Shown here: piece by piece, positions 29,100 through 40,315 of the stretch
Layout of the letters: the number at the start of each line of letters is the position of its first letter
Numbering within the stretch: the stretch's first letter is position 1
DNA from: Symbiodinium natans
Lineage: Eukaryota; Sar; Dinophyceae; Suessiales; Symbiodiniaceae
Length of the DNA stretch: 64,000 bases
Direction: 5' to 3'
NCBI GenBank assembly: GCA_905221605.1
Contig: CAJNDS010002587.1
Span: forward strand, 162,001 to 226,000
The notes under the pieces: generated by a model
Told to the model about the DNA's origin: nothing
Databases searched by the model: none
Seen by the model: only the letters and a program-made list of their open reading frames with translations
Position numbers and translations under genes: made by a program

Positions 29100-29600
29100 A
29101 CTGGTAAACCCGCGAAAAGCTACACCCTCAACCCTGAACCCTATAAACCGTATACCCCACCTCTCGTCCCCTCCCCACCCACCGTGCGTTCCCCCGCCCC
29201 CTTACCACCCCCTCGCCTTCTGCGCCCAACCCTTCCCCTCAAAGCTCGAATGTGCGGTTGTATCTATACATATATATATATATAGGATGCCGGGTCACGG
29301 TTTGCCGGATGAGAAACATAACAAAAAAAACACATATGAAAAGCAAATCCCCTCTGCCGCCCTACCCACCTCCTACCAGCACTTCCCTGCACTTCCCACA
29401 TGTTTTTGCTCACCCCCCCCCCCCCTTCCCCGCCCCCTTTATTCCTCCCCACCCTTTCCCCACCGCATCCCTTTGCTTTTCCCTGCCTCTTCACTCCCCC
29501 CGTCGGCTAACCCTAAACCCTAAAACCTTAACTAAACCCTAAACCCTAAACCCTAAACCCTAAACCCTAAACCCTAAACAACCCTAAACCCTTCTAAACT
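29100..29600. other. Non-coding C-rich stretch
   Basis: Runs of CCCC with pyrimidine-rich sequence on the plus strand and an AT microsatellite near 29262-29283, then CCCTAAA repeats. Long frames here are low complexity. No gene seen. Confidence 0.6.
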
Positions 29601-29604
29601 CTAA

Positions 29605-29695
29605 GCTTTCCCGGCAGTGGCGACCTTGCCCTGCTGCTGCCATGGCCAGGAGCCCCGGCCAAGGCGAGTCACGCAGCGAGAAAGCACCCAGACCC
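29605..29695 (-). CDS. Exon, unknown protein
   Basis: The minus strand reads GLGAFSLRDSPWPGLLAMAA then AGQGRHCRE. A second minus frame is open. AT-rich non-coding sequence follows to about 29900 with (TA)n at 29768-29796. Confidence 0.45.
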
Positions 29696-29764
29696 CAAGT
29701 AGTCTTATGAAGGGGTCGTATATTATAGGGGCCTCATTGACGAACATGTGTATTTTCTGCTGAC

Positions 29765-29799
<35 letters not shown>

Positions 29800-30059
29800 C
29801 ATAAATATACAATATTATACAGTATAATATAATATCAGATAACACACATTCTATCTATATATATATATACATATATATTTGTATGCTTCTTTGTTCCTTT
29901 CTGTTTTTGCATCCCCTTATTGATTTATATCTTGTGGGATGTCCTGCACTCTCCGTACTCCCTTGGAGCCATATTAGTCTCAATACGCCCCTGGATGTGT
30001 TCAACTAAAGCAAACAGAAGCATATCCTAAACCCTAAACCCTAGACCCTAAACCCTAAG

Positions 30060-30150
30060 GATGCTATTGATGGTTGAGGAAGCTTCAGACGAGATGCGTC
30101 CGCAGTACCAGTGTGAGCCGCTCACTTCGCGACCGCACCGCTCGCCTGTC
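30060..30150 (-). CDS. Exon, Cys-containing
   Basis: The minus strand reads GERCGREVSGSHWYCGRISS then EASSTINSI. With the exon at 28970 this makes a Cys-rich group that could form one metal-binding domain; inference only. Confidence 0.5.
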
Positions 30151-30309
30151 TGTGTTCTGTTTGGGAGGGAGGGGGGGGTGGAGGGGTTGGGGTTGGGAGG
30201 GTGGCGAGGGGGGGTTTAGGGTTTAAGGTTCAGGGTTTAGGGTTTAGGGTTTAGGGTTTAGGGTTTAGGGCTTGGGCGTTAGGGTTTGGGGTTTGGAGAG
30301 GGGGGAGGT

Positions 30310-30420
30310 TTGGGGGGTGGAGGTTGCTGCCCCTTAAGGACGGTTTGGCAAGCTTTGGCTGCCTTCCGCAGTGCCTGGAGGTGCCATTGGTTGAGGGCTT
30401 CAGGATGTAGCAAACACCCA
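30310..30420 (-). CDS. Exon, helical
   Basis: The minus strand reads LHPEALNQWHLQALRKAAKA then CQTVLKGQQ. Possibly continues upstream as LSLDQASPKRYGQ (30430-30475). Confidence 0.55.
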
Positions 30421-30857
30421 AACCCTAAAGCTTTGCCCGTAACGCTTAGGGCTTGCTTGGTCCAAACTGAGAGGGAAGGCTTTATGGGTTTAGGGTTCAG
30501 GGACCGGACACAGTAGATCCTAAACCCAAAGACTCTAGACCCCAAAAACTGGAGTCCTTAATATCGTTCGGCCCTCAGAACCCGAAAACCCATTAACCTT
30601 TCATTAAGCCCCCAGACCCCCGAGTCCCTAAAAAACCCTGGAAACCCCCCGCAGGCTGTGGAATATGCAGGGTTCCTACACCCTAAACCCTAGACTCAGC
30701 CCTAAACCCCGAAAACCCTTGTAGAAGGATCCGGGCCCATAATCCAAAAGCGGACTTTCAAATCAATCCTAACCCCAACCAGTCAAACCCCAAACCCTCA
30801 GAGAAGAGGGTTTGGGGTTTAGAATTTAGGGTTTAGGGCTTAGGGTGTAGGGGTTTA

Positions 30858-30990
30858 GGCAGAGACCATGGCCCTTGAGACGGTCCGTTACCTTCTTTCA
30901 AGGATTCTGAGGTACGGGCCCTTGGGTTAAGGTGTAAGGGTCCCCCAAATCAGGGCCCAAACCAAGGGACCATGAAGCTACCCTAAGGGA
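30858..30990. mobile_element. Intron element, family C copy 5, inverted
   Basis: The reverse complement carries TCAGAATCCTTGAAAGAAGG, TAACGGACC and AAGGGCCATGG, so this copy lies opposite to copies 1-4. Orientation therefore is not tied to the transcribed strand. Confidence 0.55.
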
Positions 30991-31036
30991 AACCCTAACC
31001 CCTAACCCCTAAACCCTAAACCCTAAACCTCAAACG

Positions 31037-31905
31037 CCAGGCAGTCGGGGAGCATTCCATCTCATCTTCGTAGTCGTCCGTGCTCTTCTTGCTGCTCAGG
31101 ACGTGCTTGCTGGAGCCTTGGGCTCGAAGTTTTAGTCGGCTTTCGGGCTTAGGGGATTTGGGTTGAGGACTTTAGGGCGTGGGCTTAGGGTTTAGGTTTC
31201 GGGGTTCGGGGTTTAGGGTTTAGGGTTTAGGTTTTAGGGTTTCGGGTTTAGGGTCAACATTCAAAATCCAAGCCTGCGCGGAAATTTCGTGATTCTGTTC
31301 ACGAAACAAGGCGTTGCTTGTAGAAAATGATCATCAATTGTGGGGGGGGGGGGGGGGGGGCTGTGGGGCTTTGGGTTCCAAATTCCTGAAACCTAAGCCC
31401 TGGAACCTTGGAAACCAAGGAAGGCCTAAACCCTAAACCCAAAACCCTAAACTTCAACCCTAAACCCCAAATCCTAAACCCTAAAACCTAAACCCTAAAC
31501 CCTAAACCCTAAACCCCAAATCCTAAACCCTAAACCCTAAACCCCTAAACCCTAAACCAAAGTCCCTTGAAGCGCATCATAGGTGCACATGGGCTTGCCT
31601 TTGTTCTTCAGGCCCTGCGCCGTGAGGCGGCAGGATGCGCACTTCGTGACCTGGGGAGCGGTTTAGGATTTAGGGCTTGGGGTTTAGGGTTTAAGGTTTA
31701 GGGTTTAGGGTTTAGGGTTTAGGGTCTAGGGTCTAGGGTCTAGGGTTTCGGGTTTCGGGTTTAGGGTTTACCGGGTTTACCCTATAAACCCTAAACCCTC
31801 ACAACCCCCGCCAGAAAGCCCCTGCATCCTGGTGCGGCCCCGGTGGCGAGAGGCTCCTCCCCGGTAAGCTTGGGCTCGATGAGCTTCTCCAGCACCTCGG
31901 CAAAA
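31037..31905 (-). CDS. Three exons, Lys/Asp-rich then zinc-knuckle-like
   Basis: In transcription order: 31812-31905 FAEVLEKLIEPKLTGEEPLA; 31565-31650 VTKCASCRLTAQGLKNKGKP then MC, a C-x-x-C...C pattern; 31037-31130 KHVLSSKKSTDDYEDEMECS. The three islands sit between short arrays, all with strong G/C third positions. Confidence 0.55.
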
Positions 31906-32486
31906 GGGTTTAGGGTTTAGGGTTCAGGGTTCAGGGTTGAGGGTTCAGGGTTCAGGGTTGAGGGTTGAGGGTTCAGGGTTCAGGGTTCAGGGTTCAGGGC
32001 TTGGGGTTCAGGGTTTAAAGTCTAAGGGTTTAAAACTTGGGGGTTTAGGGGTCTAGGGCTTAGGGCTTAGGGTCCAGGTCCCGGTTACAAGTACAAGGAA
32101 CAACTACCTGAGAGAGAAGACGAGTTGAGCAAGAACAAAACAAACTCTGACAGCGGTCCAGGTCTAGTCTCGGATGCCACCACACAGAATGCCCTAAACC
32201 CTAAACCCTAAAACCCCAAATCCTACAATCCCAAGCCCTAAGCCTTAAACCGAAAACCCTCATCGAATGGTACATCCCCAGCATCAGATGGCAGGCCTAT
32301 GGGAGGACTGCAACCCCAAAAGATACAGATTGCTACCCGACTACAAACCCCACGAAATCCAGAAAACAAGAAAAGCTGGCAATTGGAAACCTGGGCAAGG
32401 AACAGATTCCGAGAAAACCCCCCAAACCCTAAACCCTAAACCGTAAATTCAAACCCTAAACCCTAAACCCTGAACCCGAAACCCTC

Positions 32487-32572
32487 AGGCGAGCGGCATT
32501 GGCATCGATGCGGGTCGCAGACCACGTGCCGGAGATCTCGTTGGCATCGAGGGACCACCAGAAGCCTGCTTT
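32487..32572 (-). CDS. Exon with G-x-W module
   Basis: Acceptor AAAGCAG, frame FWWSLDANEISGTWSATRID then ANAARLR. SGTWSATR resembles modules at 37578, 38700 and 44130. Plus-strand open frames at 32270-32430 are unbiased and A-rich, probably chance. Confidence 0.6.
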
Positions 32573-32884
32573 GGGTCAAAATCCTAAAGCCCTAAACCCT
32601 AAACCCTCTATTGGCTGCCCTCTTTGCCTCCCCTCTCCGCCCCTAAACGTCCCTCAACCCCAAGAAGGTTGGCTCTTTGAACCCTCTGATGAAGATGCCA
32701 GAAAACGGATCATCTTAAGCCCAAAAAGAACTCTAAAAATCTATCACGGGCCTACTCAGTAAACCTTACACTTCTAAGCCCCTAAACCCTAAACCCTTGA
32801 ACCCTAAACCCGAAACCCCAAACCCCTAAACCCCTAAACCCCGAAACCCCTAAACCCTAAACCCTAAACCCTAAACCCTAAACT

Positions 32885-32990
32885 GAGCCCCGCGCCCGTG
32901 ATCGTGGCCACCGCGCCACCCCGGCGGTCGAGCTGGCCCTCCATCATGGCCCGGCCTTTCCAGCCGTTGACCTCGCTGAGGAATGTCGTG
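32885..32990 (-). CDS. Exon, beta-rich
   Basis: The minus strand reads TTFLSEVNGWKGRAMMEGQL then DRRGGAVATITGAGL, with alternating hydrophobics ending in a glycine turn. Probably in the same repeat-bearing gene as 32487. Confidence 0.6.
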
Positions 32991-32999
32991 GTTTGTGGG

Positions 33000-33372
33000 C
33001 TTAGGGTTTAGGGTTTGGGGTTTGGGGTTTAGGGTTTAGGGTTTAGGGTTTAGGGTTTAGGGTTTAGGGTTTAGGGTTTAGGGTTTAGGGTTTAGGGTTA
33101 GGTTTAGGGTTTAGGGTTTAGGGTTTAGGGTTTAGGGTTTAGGGTTTAGGGTTTAGGGTTTAGGGTTTAGGGTTTAGGGTTTAGGGTTTAGGGTTTAGGG
33201 TTTAGGGTTTAGGGTTTAGGGTTTAGGGTTTAGGGTTTAGGGATCTGGGATCTAGGGTTTAGGGCTTAGGGTTTCGGGTTGAGGGTTTAGGGTTTAGGGT
33301 TTTAGGGTTTAGGGTTTAGGGTTCAGGGTTCAGGGTTTAGGGTTTATAGGGTTTAAAAGGTTTGGGTTTAGG
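33000..33372. repeat. Long TTTAGGG array
   Basis: About 370 bp of heptamers, with minor variants near the right end. Intron filler. Confidence 0.95.
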
Positions 33373-33579
33373 GTCTAGGGCTTGCAGGCTTTACGGGGGC
33401 CACCTGGGGCATGGTTTGGCTGTTACGGGGCGCTGGGGGCTCGAACCGAAGGTCCTACCTGGAAAAGAGGCCTTCAAAAGGGCTGCCTTCCTTGAGGGCG
33501 GGTGTGGAGCTTCAGGCCCCTCCCTTCGACCCTCGAGACCCTCAACAACCTCCCCACCCCCACCCCCGCATTTCAAGCG

Positions 33580-33680
33580 CGCACGCGCCTGCAGTCGCAG
33601 CGAGCGACTGCTCAGCGAGCCTTCGACGAGGGCCTTGCTGACCTGGAGGCCACGCTGAGCGGCGCGGTGCAGGGTGGATT
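33580..33680 (-). CDS. Exon, open on both strands
   Basis: The minus strand reads RAAQRGLQVSKALVEGSLSS then RSLRLQARARLKCG with very high G/C third positions. The plus strand is also open (RAFDEGLADLEATLSGAVQG then a stop at 33690). Context favours minus. Confidence 0.45.
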
Positions 33681-33961
33681 GCTACTGTAGGGTGCCCCGA
33701 AAGCCAATTACGCCCTCAACTCTAAACACTAAACCAGCAAGACTGCCAGACCAAAAGACACGCGCACACACGCACACACCACACAACGACTCGGGCGCTC
33801 TCGAATGGAGACTGCAAGACAAGCGCAAGGCCACGGAAAACCAAGAGTGTGGTTTTGAACGTCATACGCAACATGGGCCGGGTGCTTGATAAGGAACTTC
33901 AATTAAGTTGCCAGAACAGGGGCAGTTTTTCTGCTTTCTTTCTAGCCCTATTCTGGTAGCT

Positions 33962-34121
33962 TCACTTGACTTCCTTAACAACAAGCACGTAGATGAGGCC
34001 AGGAGAACCCCGGTCCCTCTTGCCGGGCGCCTTGGGGCCGCCATCGAGGTCGGAAGATTCGAGGTCGGGGCCTTCCCAACGCCACGCTTTCTGGACTTTG
34101 CCAGTGGATTCGGCGCTTCGT
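33962..34121 (-). CDS. Exon, unknown protein
   Basis: Acceptor CCCTAG after a family A end, then STGKVQKAWRWEGPDLESSD, DGGPKAPGKRDRG and SPGLIYVLVVKEVK. This frame clearly beats the competing plus frame on codon bias. Confidence 0.6.
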
Positions 34122-34325
34122 CTAGGGCACTTGGAGGTTTAGGGTTTAGGGGTTAGGGCTTAAGGATTTAAGGGTTCAGGGTCTAGGGTCTAGGGCTTAG
34201 GGTTTAGGGTTTAAGGGTACTTATAACCTCAATTACAACTGTGCTTGCAAGCCCCCTATGTCCTTTAAGTAGGTTATGAGCAGACGTATAATTGCGGTTG
34301 CAAGTACCCATGAAGCTACATGCAT
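34122..34325. mobile_element. Family A introner-like element with array inside
   Basis: One end ACTTGGAGGTTT lies at 34129-34140, followed by about 75 bp of TTTAGGG-type repeat, then the TACTTATAACC...AATTGCGGTTGCAAGTACCC body seen at 37725. Same arrangement as 9358-9718. Confidence 0.55.
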
Positions 34326-34439
34326 GTAGGGTTCCGGTCAGAGGACAGCTTTGGTTCGCTTTCTAATAGATGGGAAGCTTTGGGCTGTCGCCGACTGCCA
34401 TGGCTCCGAAATGGCCAGAAACTCACAAAAACGCCCTAA

Positions 34440-36040
34440 AGCAAGGGTCCCCCCCCCCATGGCATGGTGAAAAAGGGTCTAGGCTTGCTGCGCTACTAGT
34501 TCAAAACACAAAGAGGTGACCAAATCTGTCATCTTCATGCTCCGTGCAACGCGGCCCCCCCCCCCCCCGGATCGTAGGTCTTACACGCAGCAGCCCCAGG
34601 GTGCCCCAGGGTGCCTTGCACGGTGTACGGACAATCAAGCGAAAGCACAAATGCAGAGCGGCCCAGATCACGCAATGAAGCTGCGCAGCTTGAGGCAGCA
34701 CGCATATGATTGCAGTTCAGTCATTCTTCAAACTTTGCTTTTGAGACGCATCGATTGCATGACAGGTGCACTTGAACCAGTCTACGCGACCAAGAATCGC
34801 CAAGTCTGCTAGTGTCTGGAAGAGACCTTTGCGCATTTTGCTTCAAGCGTGAAGTCCGGGCTCCGAGTAGGGCTGCGTTCATCGTGAAATTGCCCCTACC
34901 CCGAGAATGCAAGGCAATCAAAAGCCTTTGCTAGCGTCTATGTGTCACCACGTCTACAAAGAACACCATTTAGGCACACATCGCTAGGCTTACTTGTCCG
35001 AGACAGCTGGCAAGCGTAGCTTCGCGACTCCTCGCCGTGATATGCCTGAGGCACGCAGCAAGTTAAACGCTGCGCGCTTCCTCCCCTCGCCCTCTCATTC
35101 CGGAACGGGGGGAGCGCTTGCTTACCACGGAGTCTCCTGCAGATAATGCTGGCCTGCCTCAAGATCAGATTCCGTCTTGCAGACGCGCGCTGGGATCGCA
35201 GTTGGCTCAAAGGAAGCTCAGCGCGCACGCGCTTGGCGAAAAGCCCCCAAGCCTTGGAGGTCCGCAGCGCCTTGCCAAGTTGGTGCGCCAATACATGACT
35301 GTCATCTGCCTGGCAGCGGCGCGACACAGCGCTGTGTTGTGTTCCAGCAGCTTTCGCGCCCGGAATACTTCGCACTTTAACAGGAGTGATGATTGGCGCA
35401 AGTACTGCACCTGCCGAAACCATCCACGCATCTCCGCGCGTCATGCCTCGTTCGAGGTCGTTCCAGAAGAAAGCAGTTTCAACACAACGACATCTTGAGC
35501 AGCACACAAGAGCCCATTTGTTGAAGAGCCACTCAATGCGTTCTGCTTCAGCCGCATACGACACATGTTCAGAGATGCGCTTGCCTTTTTTTCGGTTTTC
35601 CGATGAACCTCGTCCCGATATAGTGCAAAAATCGCAGCCACGGCTACAATGAATTCCGCTCGGTTCGACCATCCTGTCTCAGCCGCAGCACTCTGCAACA
35701 CATACTCCGCCGTCTTCTTCGACATAGATCCCGTGCGAATTTGCTCTTGTAGACGCAGTTCCCACGCGGATAGATCAAGCTTATTGCCGCCAGGCAGGAC
35801 AGGAATTTAATGGTTCAATAACGTAAAAATAAATCAATAAAGTTAATCTGAAATTGTTTCCAGATCTGGGCTTGAGGGCTGCAGCAGAAGGAATTTAATA
35901 ATCTAATCATTTAATATTTCGAAGAGGGATTTCTTTTTGATTTTTAAATTATTGAATTCCAGGCCTGCTCTGAATTCAATGCTACGGCATCAACCAGAAA
36001 ATACTACATTATGAAATTCCACCAAATGAACCCTGTTCTA
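34440..36040 (-). pseudogene. Repeat-free island with overlapping minus frames, possible decayed gene
   Basis: The longest stretch without TTTAGGG repeats. Two minus frames overlap: one (about 35441-35780) includes NKLDLSAWELRLQEQ, MSKKTAEYVLQSAAAETG and EFIVAVAAIFALYRDEV; the other (34938-35672) includes AERIEWLFNKWALVCC and LAPIITPVKVRSIPGAK. A change of frame near 35530 would link them, as a frameshifted relic would show. Codon bias is weaker than in nearby exons. AT-rich flank at 35800-36000. Not recognised; an inserted element or retrocopy is possible. Confidence 0.35.
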
Positions 36041-36157
36041 CCATCCTAAACCCCCCCCCACCCCACCCACCCACCCGCCCACCCCCCCCACCCCCCCCTC
36101 AGCCGACTGGATCAGAGCATTAGGCTGCGCTGTCGTAACTCAGCCTGCCTTACTTCC

Positions 36158-36315
36158 TACAGCTTTGTGGGTTCCTTCGGGTCGGCTCGCGCCTTCCAGC
36201 AAAGCACCATGCACCGCGCCCGAACGGGACTCCACAGCAAAGTGGACCTCACACAGAAGCGGGCGGAAACCCTAAGAATAAACCCTGACCCCCAAGGCTG
36301 TCGGGAGCAGAGCTT
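36158..36315. other. Exon-like island, strand unresolved
   Basis: The plus strand has textbook splice sites, TTACTTCCTACAG before and GTAAGT after, around 52 open codons (RAFQQSTMHRARTGLHSKVD). The minus strand reads LLCEVHFAVESRSGAVHGAL then LEGASRPEGTHKA with donor GTAGGAAG. One of these is an antisense shadow. Confidence 0.45.
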
Positions 36316-36501
36316 GGTAAGTTTGGAAAGGCCCGAAGGGCCACCCCTAAACCCTAAACCCTAAACCCTAAACCCTAACCCTAAACCCTAAACCCTAAAC
36401 CCTAAACCCCGGTTTATAAAGGTTCGGCTTGGGCAGCAGTCTCCCGATCAATCTCGAAGCATCCACTTAGGGGACTCGCAACCGCAAACTTACGTCGACA
36501 C

Positions 36502-36690
36502 TCAGCACTTCTGTTTGTGACGACGGCGATACTGCGCTTTCAAGAGATGCATTTTTGCGCGCAGTGATTTTTGAAAAATCAGTTGGCTCTGCAGAAGGGC
36601 TTGAGGCAATATGATTTCGCCAGTTCGCAACGCATGCGAAGGCCCCAGTTTAACATCTTTGAAGCACAGGGCACCCTGGCATGGACTTAA
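36502..36690 (-). CDS. Exon ending in TGA, unknown protein
   Basis: Acceptor CATGCCAG, then GALCFKDVKLGPSHALRTGE, LPQALLQSQLIFQKSLRAK and a basic end RRRHKQKC before TGA. An in-frame Met lies further upstream at 36750. Confidence 0.45.
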   Translation of the reverse strand, partial: LSPCQGALCFKDVKLGPSHALRTGEIILPQALLQSQLIFQKSLRAKMHLLKAQYRRRHKQKC

Positions 36691-36864
36691 AATGGCTCTT
36701 AAGGCCCTTGAGACCGGGAAGGCGTAGCAGGGGGCCGCACCGTCAGCCACATAGTGTAGGCATAGGCCTGCAGCAGGGCTTCCGGCTTAAAAGCTTCCAA
36801 GGGCTTAAGGGGTTAGTTTTTGGGATTTGAACTGTTCAACCTTAAACCCTCAGCCCTTACCCCT

Positions 36865-37150
36865 CATAAAGGCAGGATTTGTTGAACCTGCCCCCTGAGA
36901 ATATGGAGCCGAAACGAAGTTCAAAACTCCTTCAGATCCCAGACGCTGAACCCTAAATCGTGGCTCTTCTCAACTACTGAAATGAACATGACCCTAAACC
37001 CTAAACCCCAAACCCTAAACCCTAAACCCTAAACCCTAAACCCTAAACCGTACGAGGAGCTCGTTGGGGTTGATGTTAGCGGCTGGATTACTTGTAGGGG
37101 TGGCGGGGTCCGCCTCTCAGGCAATCTATGACGGCGGATGCTTTCGGGGA
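36865..37150 (-). CDS. Two or three short exons
   Basis: 36870-36935 reads FVSAPYSQGAGSTNPAFMR with donor GTAAGGGC. 37050-37080 reads ANINPNELLV after AATCCAG. 37090-37150 may read VPESIRRHRLPERR. Small but with plausible splice sites. Confidence 0.4.
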
Positions 37151-37577
37151 CCCTGATTGAGAACAACCCCCAAAGCCCAAGCAAGTCTAACTCCCAATCT
37201 CTGAAGCCCCATACCGAACCCCTTGACCCCAAAAACACACCCGAGACCCTAAACCCTAGAGCCTAAGACACACAAAGCCCCAACCCCAAAAAACCACACG
37301 CAACTCTCAGAAGCCTCCTGTCTGCAAGAGTTTACGGTTGGGGTTTAGGGTTTAGGAGTTTGGGAGTTTCGTGTTAAGGAGTCTAGGAAGTTCGGGCTTT
37401 GGGCTGACCACCGCCCAAAGCCCTCCAACCACTAAACTCCCCAAACTCTACATCCTAAACATAGGGTTTAGGGTCTAGGGTTTCGGGTTTCGGGTTAAAG
37501 GTTTAGGGTTTAGGGTTTAGGGTTTAGGGTTTAGGGTTTAGGGTTTAGGGTTTCGGGTTTAGGGTTTAGGGTTTAGG

Positions 37578-37702
37578 GTAAAACCCGGCTCGAGGCGCCT
37601 GCGCCCCGTCCTGCAGCCCCACGGACACCCGCCACAGCCCCGCCAGGCGCGCGGACTCGTCCACCACGCGGGTGGCCGTCCAGCGCCCTTCCTGGGGACG
37701 TC
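37578..37702 (-). CDS. Exon with G-x-W module
   Basis: Acceptor GTCCCCAG, then EGRWTATRVVDESARLAGLW and RVSVGLQDGAQAPRA. The GRWTATR start parallels SGTWSATR at 32487, and WRVSVGLQ parallels WQVTLSVD at 44130. Confidence 0.65.
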
Positions 37703-37724
37703 TCCAGGGCTCAGCGATTAGAGC

Positions 37725-37905
37725 TACTTGGCGGTTCAAGGTACTTATAACCCAAATTGTAGCTGCGCTTATAAGCCGCCTACCGTAAGTGCTCTGAGCA
37801 GGTTATAAATAGACTTATAATTGCAGTTAGAAGTACTCATGAACCTCCAAATCAGCCCTAAACCTTGGGATGTTCCCCCTTATTATACTGAGCGGTTACC
37901 CCATA
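37725..37905. mobile_element. Family A element followed by a truncated family B element
   Basis: A: ACTTGGCGGTTCAAGGTACT to TACTCATGAACCTCCAAAT (37725-37852). B: TTGGGATGTTCCCCCTTA at 37868, with only its first 20-30 bp recognisable. Two families side by side in one intron. Confidence 0.6.
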
Positions 37906-38074
37906 ATGTTCAAACCGCCAAAAGTTCAGGCCTCTCAAGCCCGAAGGAGCCCCCTAAACCCCCAAACCCCAAACCCCAAAAACCCCAAAACCCCAAACCC
38001 CAAAACCCTACACCCTACCCCTAAACCCCAAAACCCTAAACCCCAAAACCCCCAAAACCCTGAGAACTTCCTCA

Positions 38075-38160
38075 AAAACTCCCATAGACGAGCCCCGCCC
38101 CCCTGCGGCCGAAGGGCCGTGGCCGGAGGCTTCGTACCCTCCGGGAGCTCCTTGCCGTGG
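38075..38160 (-). CDS. Exon, unknown protein
   Basis: The minus strand reads NHGKELPEGTKPPATALRPQ then GGGARLWEFLRKFS. Strong bias. No family recognised. Confidence 0.55.
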
Positions 38161-38575
38161 TTTGGGGTTTTAGGGTTTAGGGTTTGGGGTTTGGGGGTTG
38201 GGGTTTAGGGCTTGGGGTTTTAGGGTTTAGGGTTTTGGGTTTTGGGTTTAGGGTTTGGGGTTTGGGGCTTGGGGCTTGGGGTTTAGGGTTTGGGGTTTGG
38301 GGTTTGGGGTTTAGGGGTTTAGGGGTTTAGGGGTTTAGGGGTTTAGGGGTTTAGGGGTTTAGGGGTTTAGGGGTTTAGGGGTTTAGGGGTTTAGGGGTTT
38401 AGGGGTTTTGTAGGGGTTTAGGGGTTAGGGGTTTAGGGGTTTAGGGGTTTAGGGGTTTAGGGGTTTAGGGGTTTAGGGGTTTAGGGGTTTAGGGGTTTAG
38501 GGGTTTAGGGGTTTAGGGGTTGGGGGCTTGGGGTTTTGGGTTTTGGGATTTGGGGTTTTGGGCTTTAGGGCTGAC
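38161..38575. repeat. TTTAGGGG octamer array
   Basis: About 400 bp. The core 38305-38520 is a homogeneous TTTAGGGG octamer, one G longer than the common heptamer. Confidence 0.95.
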
Positions 38576-38699
38576 CCCCCAAGATCGAGGTTCCTTAGAG
38601 GCCGGGGCTGCGAGGGGAGGAGGGAATACTAGGGTTTAGGGTTTAGGGCTAGGGTTTAGGGTTTTGGGCTTAGGGTGTAAGAAGGCTTACGGCTTAGGT

Positions 38700-38815
38700 A
38701 GGCCTTCAGGCTTATGGAGCGTGATTTGGTGGCTCTCCTCTTCTTGGACTGGGTTTGCAGCCCGCCACTCGCCCTTGAGCACGGCTGTGGTGTCCTTGCC
38801 AAAAAAGGGGGGCTC
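38700..38815 (-). CDS. Exon with G-x-W module
   Basis: The minus strand reads GKDTTAVLKGEWRAANPVQE then EESHQITLHKPEGL. LKGEWRA is the same L-x-G-x-W start as LQGRWEI at 44130. Confidence 0.6.
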
Positions 38816-39044
38816 TAGGGCGTAGAGGTCTAACCCTAAACCCTAAACGCTAAACCCTGAAACCTAAACCCTAAATCCTAAACCCTAACCCACCCGAGAG
38901 GGTTTAGTAGAGGGATTAGTGGAGGGCTTAGAGGGCTTCGAGGGTTTAGAGGGTGTAGAGGGTGCACAGTGTAGACGGCTTTGGGCCGATGAAGTCTGAG
39001 AGAGCTGACGAACCCTAAACCCTAAACCCACGTCACAGCTGAGT

Positions 39045-39240
39045 CGCGGTTTCGTCTGTCACGGCGCCATCGAAGCCTCAGACTCTGAACAGGATCGAAA
39101 CCCTAAACCCTAAACCCTTAACCATAAACCCTAAACCCAAAAGAGTTTCGGGGGACTGCCATGGATTCAGGGTTGAAATCTCCTGGCCCCCTACCCCCCA
39201 AAATCTTTGAACTACGCTCTCTACCTCTAGTCTAGAAGTC
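39045..39240 (-). CDS. Possible exons
   Basis: 39045-39100 reads DPVQSLRLRWRRDRRNRDSA. 39150-39235 reads SRLEVESVVQRFWG with GTAGGGG. Both are short and weakly supported. Confidence 0.35.
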
Positions 39241-39559
39241 CAACCCGCCAACCTCGACCCCCAAGAATGCAACGCCCTACTAACCCGAAACCCTAAACCC
39301 CAAACCCTGAACCCTGAACCCTAAACCCTAAACCCTAAACCCTAAAGACCTCAGAAAGAAAAACTGCAACTCGACAGGGTTTCGGGTTGTATGGGGCCTT
39401 CGACCTTTGGGACCTTTGGGGCCTAAACCCTAAACCCTAAACCCTAAACCCTAAACCCTAAACCCTAAACCCTAAACCCTAAACCCTAAACCCTAAACCC
39501 TAAACCCTAAACCCTAAAGGTCCGGAGGGCCCCTAGAGGTCCGTAGGGGAGCCGTGGGA

Positions 39560-39640
39560 ACTCCTTAGGGCCGGGCAAAACTGCACCGTCGAGCGCTGCT
39601 CCTCCTCTTCGTCGTCCTCGCCATCCTCGTCCCGCCTTGG
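39560..39640 (-). CDS. Acidic exon
   Basis: The minus strand reads RDEDGEDDEEEEQRSTVQFC then PAL. Likely a disordered acidic linker. Similar acidic segments occur at 41327, 42470, 43590 and 43860. Confidence 0.6.
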
Positions 39641-40199
39641 GAGTGAAAGGCTTTTAGGGTTTGGGGTTTGGGGTTTTGGGTTTGGGATTTAGGGTTTAGG
39701 GTTTAGGGGTTTAGGGGTGTAGGGCTTAGGGTTTTGGGGTTTTAGGGGTGTAGGGTTTAGGGTTTAGGGGTTTAGGCTTGTAGGGTTTAGGGGTGTAGGG
39801 TTTAGGGTTTAGGGGTTTAGGGGTGTAGGGTTTACGGTTTAAGGGTTCAGGGTGTAGGGTTTCGGGTTTAGGGGTTCAGGGGTGTAGGGTTTCGGGGTTA
39901 GGGGTCTAGGAGTGGAGGTGAAACAGGCCCTGTTTTTTCACGCGGCGGTTCCAAGGCCATACCCCCCCAACTCCGAAACCCTCAGCCCCAAACCCTAAAC
40001 CTGCTGAGGGTTGAAGATTCCCTAACCCCCTAACCCCCTAAACCCCTGAACCCCTAAACCCCTAAACCCTCAACCCCTAAACCCTAAAACCCTAAAGCCT
40101 AGACCCCAAACCCGCAAACCCCCTAACCCCCTAACCCCTGAACCCTACAACGTACTACCGGTGAAGGATCCCTAAACCCTAAACCCTAAACCCTAAATT

Positions 40200-40315
40200 A
40201 TCTGAGCCAAGCGGCACACGCCTGTCTGCCGAGGACTTCTTCTGCTCTCCGAACATGTCGAGCTTCACTTGCCGTCCCACCAGCTTCCCCTCGCAGATGA
40301 GCGGGCAGGGGGTCT
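40200..40315 (-). CDS. Exon, unknown protein
   Basis: The minus strand reads KTPCPLICEGKLVGRQVKLD then MFGEQKKSSADRRVPLGS. Strong bias. No family recognised. Confidence 0.6.

Noticed and set aside
29252-29542. Plus-strand 96-codon frame
   Set aside because: Made from an AT microsatellite and C-rich low-complexity sequence; no codon bias or splice context.
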